From the NCBI GenBank assembly GCA_900554595.1, contig USHZ01000063.1:1-10489 (forward strand): DNA of 10,489 bases. Reading direction: 5' to 3'. Under the pieces are notes generated by a model. The model made no database searches, was not told the origin of the DNA, and saw nothing but the letters and a program-made list of their open reading frames with translations. The DNA is from an uncultured Collinsella sp. GTDB taxonomy: Bacteria; Actinomycetota; Coriobacteriia; Coriobacteriales; Coriobacteriaceae. Positions within the stretch are counted from its first letter, which is position 1; each line of letters starts with the position of its first letter. Positions 6,625 to 10,489 of the stretch are shown piece after piece. The position numbers were made by a program, and so were the translations under genes.

Positions 6625-7563
6625 CTACTTTGCGCTGGTGAGGACGCCGGTGGTGTCGAACGCCGGGGTAAAGCTCTCGTCTACCGCGCCGCCTTCTTGC
6701 CAAAACATCGTCGTAAAGCCCAAGTCGTCGGCATGGTCGAGCACCCGCTCGTACTCCTCGCGCGTCACGGCGCGTGCTAACTCGCCGCCTTGCTCGCGCA
6801 TGAGCGCATTGGGCGTGTACTGGTTCATGACCGAAATCGGCACGTCGCCCACCGTCTGCCACACCAGGTCCAGCACGCGGCACGAATCATCCGCATGCCC
6901 CGGCAGCACCAGGTGACGCACGATGATGCCGCGCTTCATGAGTCCCTCGTCGTCCACCAACTCTCCCCCGCGGCGTTCGATCTCGCGCGCCATCTGTGCC
7001 AGGCCCGACACGGCCACGCGCGGGTAATCCTTAATATGAGAGAGCGACTGTGCAAGCCCGGCATCGGCATATTTAAAGTCGGTGAGCCACACATCAACCA
7101 GGTCACCCAGGGCAGCCACGGCACTCGCCCGCTCATAGCCGCTCGTGTTATAGACGATCGGGATGTCCAGCCCGCGCTCCCGCGCTGCGTCAATCGCGGC
7201 CGGCAGCAGGTGAGCATAATGCGTCGCAGTCACCAGGTTGATATTGTTGGCGCCCTGGTCCTGCAGCTCCAGCATAATCTCGACCAGGCGCTCGGGCGAA
7301 ATCTCAAGCCCAAAATTGCCCGTCGAGATCTCGTGGTTTTGGCAGTAGACGCATTTGAGCGAACAGCCGCTAAAGAAAATCGTGCCCGAGCCGGCCTCAC
7401 CCGAGATGGGCGGCTCCTCCCACATATGGAGCGCCGCGCGGGCGACCTTAAGCGTGTCATCGGCGCCGCACACGCCACGCGCGCCCTCGTCGCGTGTCGC
7501 GCCGCAACGGCGCGGACACAAATGGCAGGCGGGCGAAAAAAGTTCGGTCAACGACGTCGGCAT
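6625..7563 (-). CDS. PflX-like radical SAM protein (pyruvate formate-lyase activating enzyme homologue)
   Basis: A 312-residue radical SAM enzyme. GCSLKCVYC holds the CX3CX2C motif (Cys67, Cys71, Cys74) that binds the SAM-cleaving [4Fe-4S] cluster. Upstream, a Cys-rich N-terminus (Cys13, Cys16, Cys20, Cys32; CHLCPRRC...GVC) is typical of the PflX-type group and may bind a second metal or cluster. Later blocks VYNTSGYE, VWLTDFKYAD, VRHLVLPGH and MNQYTPN also fit that group. The family is related to glycyl-radical-enzyme activases, but the substrate of PflX-type members is not established. No glycyl radical enzyme lies nearby. ATG 7563 was chosen because it has GGAG 9 nt upstream and the CHLCPRRC motif follows at the expected distance. 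The gene is alone on its strand and divergent from the 6S-like RNA. Confidence 0.88.
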   Translation of the reverse strand: MPTSLTELFSPACHLCPRRCGATRDEGARGVCGADDTLKVARAALHMWEEPPISGEAGSGTIFFSGCSLKCVYCQNHEISTGNFGLEISPERLVEIMLELQDQGANNINLVTATHYAHLLPAAIDAARERGLDIPIVYNTSGYERASAVAALGDLVDVWLTDFKYADAGLAQSLSHIKDYPRVAVSGLAQMAREIERRGGELVDDEGLMKRGIIVRHLVLPGHADDSCRVLDLVWQTVGDVPISVMNQYTPNALMREQGGELARAVTREEYERVLDHADDLGFTTMFWQEGGAVDESFTPAFDTTGVLTSAK

Positions 7564-7670
7564 AAAAACATGCTCCAAAACAACGATTCGGCAGCTCAAA
7601 CGTAAAGGCACGGACCGCACAGACGGCTCCAAGCCTAAGGCGCCGTAATCGTCCGACACGATTTTTGTAA

Positions 7671-7676
7671 TGTCAA
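7671..7676 (-). promoter_or_regulatory. Possible -35 element for the radical SAM gene
   Basis: A perfect TTGACA on the minus strand (7676-7671) points toward the radical SAM gene about 108 bp away. The best -10 at 17-nt spacing is GACGAT, only 3 of 6, so this is a weak candidate. If used it would give a leader of about 80 nt, in which I see no recognised riboswitch. Confidence 0.25.
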
Positions 7677-7701
7677 GACTGGAATCGACAAAGTGCCGCT
7701 T

Positions 7702-7707
7702 TATGAT
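7702..7707 (+). promoter_or_regulatory. -10 box of the 6S-like RNA
   Basis: TATGAT matches the TATAAT consensus at 5 of 6 positions and predicts a transcript start near 7714, just before the closing stem of the RNA at 7717. The -35 region at 17-nt spacing, CTGGAA, is poor. Confidence 0.5.
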
Positions 7708-7713
7708 GTAGGT

Positions 7714-7884
7714 ATTCCGCCCCCCGCGGAGCAACTGGGTGAACCGTCGCGTTTATTTAGGGAGCCCACACAGTCGTACTTAGTACAGGTATCCTTCGTT
7801 GTTAAGGACGCTGGAACGGTCGATGAGGGCACCCACCTGTTTTAGGTGGGTTCATTTTCGTAACGTGGGGGGTGGTTTTCTTTT
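7714..7884 (+). ncRNA. ssrS: Candidate 6S RNA (ssrS), about 170 nt
   Basis: This non-coding stretch folds like 6S RNA, the promoter-mimicking RNA that binds sigma-70-type RNA polymerase. A 12-bp closing stem pairs CCGCCCCCCGCG (7717-7728) with CGTGGGGGGTGG (7864-7875). Above it, GTGAACC (7740-7746) pairs with GGTTCAT (7849-7855). The 3' side of the central region contains a small hairpin, ACCCACCT (7831-7838) with AGGTGGGT (7844-7851), which partly competes with that pairing, as in many 6S RNAs. The apical arm has GCCC/GGGC (7764-7767 with 7827-7830) and a terminal TCCTT/AAGGA hairpin (7792-7808). A T-rich tract follows the closing stem, giving a natural 3' end, and a -10 box lies at the right place upstream. 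Length fits the family. Strand is supported by both ends. Identity was judged by structure only. Confidence 0.6.
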
Positions 7885-8097
7885 GCCGATTTTGCCAAAA
7901 ATTGCCATCGCAGATCCCGTATGACACCCAACGACACTCGGCAGAACCCCCGTCAACATCCCAATATCTGGTAAGCGCGTGATAATCGCACGGCGCAAAC
8001 CCCCGCACCCCCTCGGTCGAGTATCATGGGTCAGCTATGCCCTTTTGCGCGTAGCGCCCTTTGACCTTTTCCTTCGACGCTTGGCGGTTTTCGATTC
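7885..8097. other. Leader region ahead of the sugar-phosphate transferase gene
   Basis: Together with the 6S-like RNA this is part of a 534-bp gap without protein genes. It has three TTGCC repeats at 7883-7887, 7892-7896 and 7902-7906, and a TATCAT (8022-8027) that could be a -10 box but lacks a matching -35. The ribosome binding site before ATG 8098 is weak (GGCGG, 9 nt away). No terminator, riboswitch or credible small gene was seen. Confidence 0.4.
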
Positions 8098-9327
8098 ATG
8101 GCTTCATCCACGAGCTTCATACCGTACTTATGCGTGGCGGCCGCTGCCTTTATCACGACCTTTCTCACGGTGCCCCTGGTCAAGCGCCTGGCAATTAAGC
8201 TCGACGCCGTCGACTATCCCTCCAAGCGCCGCATCAACACCAAGCCCATCCCGCGCATGGGCGGCACGGCAGTCTTTTTGGGCCTCGTCGTGGCCTGCAT
8301 CGTGCAGATCCTGGGCACCTGGTACCTGGGCTGGCCGCCCGTTTTGGTGCCGCACCCGCGCCTGCACATCAGCTACCCCGTGCTGGCACTCTCCTTTACC
8401 GTGATCTTTGCGACCGGCGCGATCGACGATGTCTTCCAGCTCAAGCCCAAGCAAAAGCTGGCCGGCCAGGTGCTCGCCGCGCTCATCGCCTGCATCGGCG
8501 GCTTAAAAATCGGCGTCATCATCAACCCGTTTGCCCCTGGTGAGATCATGCTCGGCTGGCTCGCCTACCCCATCACCGTAATCTACCTAGTGGCGTTCAC
8601 CAACATCATCAACCTCATCGACGGCCTCGACGGCCTGGCCACAGGCATTTGCGGCATCGCATCGTTTACCATGTTCACGATGGCCATGCTTTCGGGCCGT
8701 ATCGACGCCGCCGCGCTCTCCATCGCACTCTTTGGCTCGTGCCTCGCCTTCTTGCACTATAACTTCAACCCCGCGAGCATCTTCTTGGGCGACTCGGGGT
8801 CGCTGCTGCTGGGCTTCGCATTGGGCTCCATATCGCTGCTCAACGTGAGCCGCACCGCCGCGCTCACCTCGCTCATCATCCCGCTCATTGTGGCAGGCGT
8901 GCCCATCATCGACACGTTCAGCGCCATTGTGCGCCGCAAGCGCGCCCATATTAGCATCGGACAGGCCGACAAGGGCCACATCCACCACCGCCTCATCCAG
9001 GACGGCTACAACCAGCGCCAGGCCGTGCTGCTCATGTACCTGTGGACCGCCATGCTGAGCGGGGGCGCCATCTTGATGACCAAGATCGAGACCGCCCCCA
9101 GGATCATCGTGTTCTGCGTGCTCATCGGCGCCTCGTTTGGCTTTGCCGCGCACCTGCACCTGTTCGATCCGGTCCTGCTGCACCACTACAACCCCAAGAG
9201 TGGCGAGGACGAGCTCGTCTCCCCCGATGACCCGGCCTTCGCCGTGGAGCAGGCCCGCCGCGAGGAGAAGTCCGAGGAGCGCCGCGAGGAGTTCGTGGAC
9301 CGCCTCCTGCATCACGACGACGAGTAG
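8098..9327 (+). CDS. Undecaprenyl-phosphate sugar-1-phosphate transferase (WecA/TagO/MraY family)
   Basis: An integral membrane enzyme that transfers a HexNAc-1-phosphate (typically GlcNAc-1-P from UDP-GlcNAc) to undecaprenyl phosphate, starting synthesis of wall teichoic acid-type or other surface glycans. The 409-residue protein has about ten hydrophobic segments and all family motifs: INTKPIPRMGG in the first cytoplasmic loop, the acidic pair Asp110/Asp111 in GAIDDVFQLKPKQKLAGQ, NLIDGLDGLA with Asp175/Asp178, FLGDSGSLLLGF with Asp232, and the GHIHHRL histidine motif at 294-297. It lacks MurNAc-pentapeptide-transferase (MraY) features in that the HIHH motif and overall pattern are of WecA/TagO type. 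The C-terminal tail after about residue 355 is long, soluble and highly charged (many Glu, Arg, Asp). There is no neighbouring glycan cluster in the window, so the polymer is unknown. It converges on rplT. Confidence 0.93.
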   Translation: MASSTSFIPYLCVAAAAFITTFLTVPLVKRLAIKLDAVDYPSKRRINTKPIPRMGGTAVFLGLVVACIVQILGTWYLGWPPVLVPHPRLHISYPVLALSFTVIFATGAIDDVFQLKPKQKLAGQVLAALIACIGGLKIGVIINPFAPGEIMLGWLAYPITVIYLVAFTNIINLIDGLDGLATGICGIASFTMFTMAMLSGRIDAAALSIALFGSCLAFLHYNFNPASIFLGDSGSLLLGFALGSISLLNVSRTAALTSLIIPLIVAGVPIIDTFSAIVRRKRAHISIGQADKGHIHHRLIQDGYNQRQAVLLMYLWTAMLSGGAILMTKIETAPRIIVFCVLIGASFGFAAHLHLFDPVLLHHYNPKSGEDELVSPDDPAFAVEQARREEKSEERREEFVDRLLHHDDE

Positions 9328-9491
9328 AGCACGGGCGTTTGCGCGTCGCCGCGCCGCGCCCAAATGGCACAGCCTGTCTGCGAGCCAGCGATGCGCAAAT
9401 CCGCGCGTTTGTCACATTCTGGCGTACACCACGGCGCAGACGTAACGATCGCGCCGCTGTGACGCAGGAGCGGACACGCCAAAGACATCTC

Positions 9492-9520
9492 GTCCCAAAG
9501 GCATCTGGCACCTTTGGGAC
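9492..9520. other. Perfect 10-bp inverted repeat downstream of the transferase gene
   Basis: GTCCCAAAGG (9492-9501) pairs exactly with CCTTTGGGAC (9511-9520) around a 9-nt loop. It lies in the 263-bp convergent gap between the transferase gene and rplT. No T-run follows on either strand, so it is not a canonical terminator. The remaining gap 9328-9491 shows no gene or clear structure. Confidence 0.5.
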
Positions 9521-9525
9521 ACTCC

Positions 9526-9567
9526 CAGAAACAAAGAGAGGCCCGCACGCGATCGCATGCGGGCCTC
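9526..9567 (-). terminator. Rho-independent terminator of the infC-rpmI-rplT operon
   Basis: On the minus strand GAGGCCCGCA (9567-9558) pairs with TGCGGGCCTC (9547-9538), with further pairing inside the GCGATCGC core, followed by a T-rich tract TCTTTGTTTCT (9537-9527). It starts 24 bp after the rplT stop codon. Confidence 0.85.
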
Positions 9568-9590
9568 GAAGCCACGAATATGTGGGTCGC

Positions 9591-9956
9591 TTACTCGGCG
9601 TCGGCGAGGGCCTTCTTGGCAACCTCGGCCAGGGCGGCGAACGCAGCCTCGTCCTCGTAGGCGATCTGCGAGAGGACCTTGCGGTCCAGCTCGACGCCGG
9701 CGAGCTTCAGGCCGTGCATGAACGTGGAGTAGCTCATGTCGTTCATGCGGGCGGCGGCGTTGATGCGCTGGATCCAGAGACGACGGACGTCGCGCTTCTT
9801 GTTGCGGCGGTCACGGTACTGGTACTGCAGGGAGTGCTGGACCTGCTCCTTCATGCCGCGGAAGGTGCGGGAGGAAGTGCCGTAGTAGCCCTTGGAGAGC
9901 TCCTTGAGGGTCTGACGCTTCTTACGGCCAGCAACGGCGCGCTTGACTCGTGCCAT
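9591..9956 (-). CDS. rplT: 50S ribosomal protein L20
   Basis: L20 binds 23S rRNA early in 50S assembly and, in bacteria where it has been studied, represses its own operon. The 121-residue product starts MARVKRAVAGRKKRQTLKELSKGYYG and continues with the basic RRNKKRDVRRLWIQRINAAAR and the C-terminal globular block MSYSTFMHGLKLAGVELDRKVLSQIA, matching the family in length and order. An AGGAG ribosome binding site lies 10 nt upstream of ATG 9956. It follows rpmI after 47 bp and is the last gene of the operon. Confidence 0.98.
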   Translation of the reverse strand: MARVKRAVAGRKKRQTLKELSKGYYGTSSRTFRGMKEQVQHSLQYQYRDRRNKKRDVRRLWIQRINAAARMNDMSYSTFMHGLKLAGVELDRKVLSQIAYEDEAAFAALAEVAKKALADAE

Positions 9957-10003
9957 GTTAGATCAACTCCTAGTGAAAAAAAGAACGGACAGGCGCGAGT
10001 GCG

Positions 10004-10198
10004 CTACTTGCCCATGCGGGACGAAACGACCTTGACGTCGGCCTTGGCGAGTTCGGTCTCCTTGCGGAAACCGCGGATGCGCTTCTGGGACTTCTTGGTC
10101 AGGATGTGGCTCTTGAAAGCCTTGGCGCGCATGATCTTGCCGGTGCCGGTGCGGCGGAAACGCTTGGCCGTACCCTTGTGCGTCTTCATCTTAGGCAT
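10004..10198 (-). CDS. rpmI: 50S ribosomal protein L35
   Basis: A 64-residue, strongly basic ribosomal protein beginning MPKMKTHKGTAKRFRRTGTGK, with the family's HILTKKSQKRIR stretch and a short acidic-to-basic C-terminus ending SSRMGK. ATG 10198 is the only start consistent with family length; a longer in-frame reading would run into infC. The start lies one base after the infC TAG, with GGAG inside the end of infC, so its translation is probably coupled to infC. Confidence 0.97.
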   Translation of the reverse strand: MPKMKTHKGTAKRFRRTGTGKIMRAKAFKSHILTKKSQKRIRGFRKETELAKADVKVVSSRMGK

Positions 10199-10199
10199 G

Positions 10200-10489
10200 C
10201 TAGTTCTCCTTCGTATCCTTCTCGCTCGCCTCGGCGGCCTTCTCATCGAAGGCGCCCTTGATCGGCGCGACGAGCATGTGCATGTTGCGGCCCTCCATCT
10301 TCGGCTGGCTCTCAACCGTGGCGTAGGGCTTGAGGTCGGCGGCCAGTCGCTCGAGGACGTTGAGACCCTGCTCGGGGTGAGCCATCTCGCGACCGCGGAA
10401 CATGATGGTCACCTTCACGCGCGCGCCCTTCTTGAGGAAGCGCATGACGTGGCCCTTCTTGGTCTCGTAGTCGCCGGTGTCGATCTTGG
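10200..10489 (-). CDS. infC: Translation initiation factor IF-3 (partial, N-terminus beyond right edge)
   Basis: The C-terminal domain of IF-3, which binds the 30S subunit, blocks premature 50S joining and checks start codon-initiator tRNA pairing. About 95 residues are visible, beginning KIDTGDYETKKGHVMRFLKKG, then the hallmark RVKVTIMFRGREMAHPEQG and the closing KMEGRNMHMLVAPIK block. A 16-residue acidic/basic tail rich in Glu, Lys and Ala follows the conserved end. The N-terminal domain and the start codon, often a rare AUU, ATC or similar in this gene, are outside the window, so start usage cannot be checked. First gene seen of the classic infC-rpmI-rplT operon. Confidence 0.97.
   Translation of the reverse strand, partial: KIDTGDYETKKGHVMRFLKKGARVKVTIMFRGREMAHPEQGLNVLERLAADLKPYATVESQPKMEGRNMHMLVAPIKGAFDEKAAEASEKDTKEN

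Noticed and set aside
7564..7710. Possible riboswitch in the leader of the radical SAM gene
   Set aside because: No recognised aptamer motif or terminator/anti-terminator pair was found in this stretch.
7802..8008. 68-residue minus-strand frame over the 6S-like RNA
   Set aside because: It overlaps the structured RNA and has no domain or convincing translation start.
1..10489. CRISPR array, prophage, toxin-antitoxin or defence cluster
   Set aside because: No regularly spaced repeats, phage genes, or nuclease/toxin-like gene pairs were seen; all larger genes are recognisable housekeeping functions.

Overview
The window is chromosomal DNA of a high-GC, Gram-positive type bacterium. The gene set, the GC-rich codon use and the style of the intergenic repeats fit an actinobacterial Coriobacteriia genome, most likely Collinsella or a close relative. 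That placement is inferred from gene content alone; no 16S rRNA gene is present. Almost all of it is ordinary housekeeping sequence: proline synthesis, NAD salvage, a tRNA, a lipid-linked glycan initiating enzyme and the IF3-L35-L20 translation operon.

Layout from left to right. (1) 1-1240, minus: proA, cut by the left edge. (2) 1354-2772, plus: a serine-hydrolase proline iminopeptidase-like gene, divergent from proA. (3) 2773-3086: a convergent intergenic region with a short tandem repeat, a 150-bp palindromic element around a perfect 13-bp terminator-like hairpin, and a second stem-loop. (4) 3087-4214, minus: proB. (5) 4295-5800, minus: nicotinate phosphoribosyltransferase. (6) 5883-6335, minus: a small coiled-coil protein with a C-terminal membrane anchor. 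(7) 6401-6473, minus: tRNA-Ala(CGC), with its own promoter and terminator. (8) 6474-6624: overlapping inverted repeats. (9) 6625-7563, minus: a PflX-like radical SAM protein. (10) About 7714-7884, plus: a structured non-coding RNA that looks like 6S RNA. (11) 8098-9327, plus: a WecA/TagO/MraY-family sugar-1-phosphate transferase. (12) 9591-10489, minus: infC (partial)-rpmI-rplT with a terminator.

Functional links. ProB and ProA catalyse consecutive steps of glutamate-to-proline synthesis, but here they are separated by an oppositely oriented gene whose product probably releases N-terminal proline from peptides. The locus therefore combines proline synthesis and scavenging in an unusual arrangement. 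NAD salvage (pncB) and the tail-anchored protein lie upstream of proB on the same strand and may share a transcript. The translation genes form the classic IF3 operon.

The points most worth a second look are the 6S-like RNA, the large palindrome between pip and proB, the mutually exclusive inverted repeats next to the tRNA, recurring GGGAC/GTCCC-type intergenic motifs, and the proB-pip-proA arrangement. I see no CRISPR array, phage, transposase or evident defence system, and nothing that amounts to a wholly new protein system.
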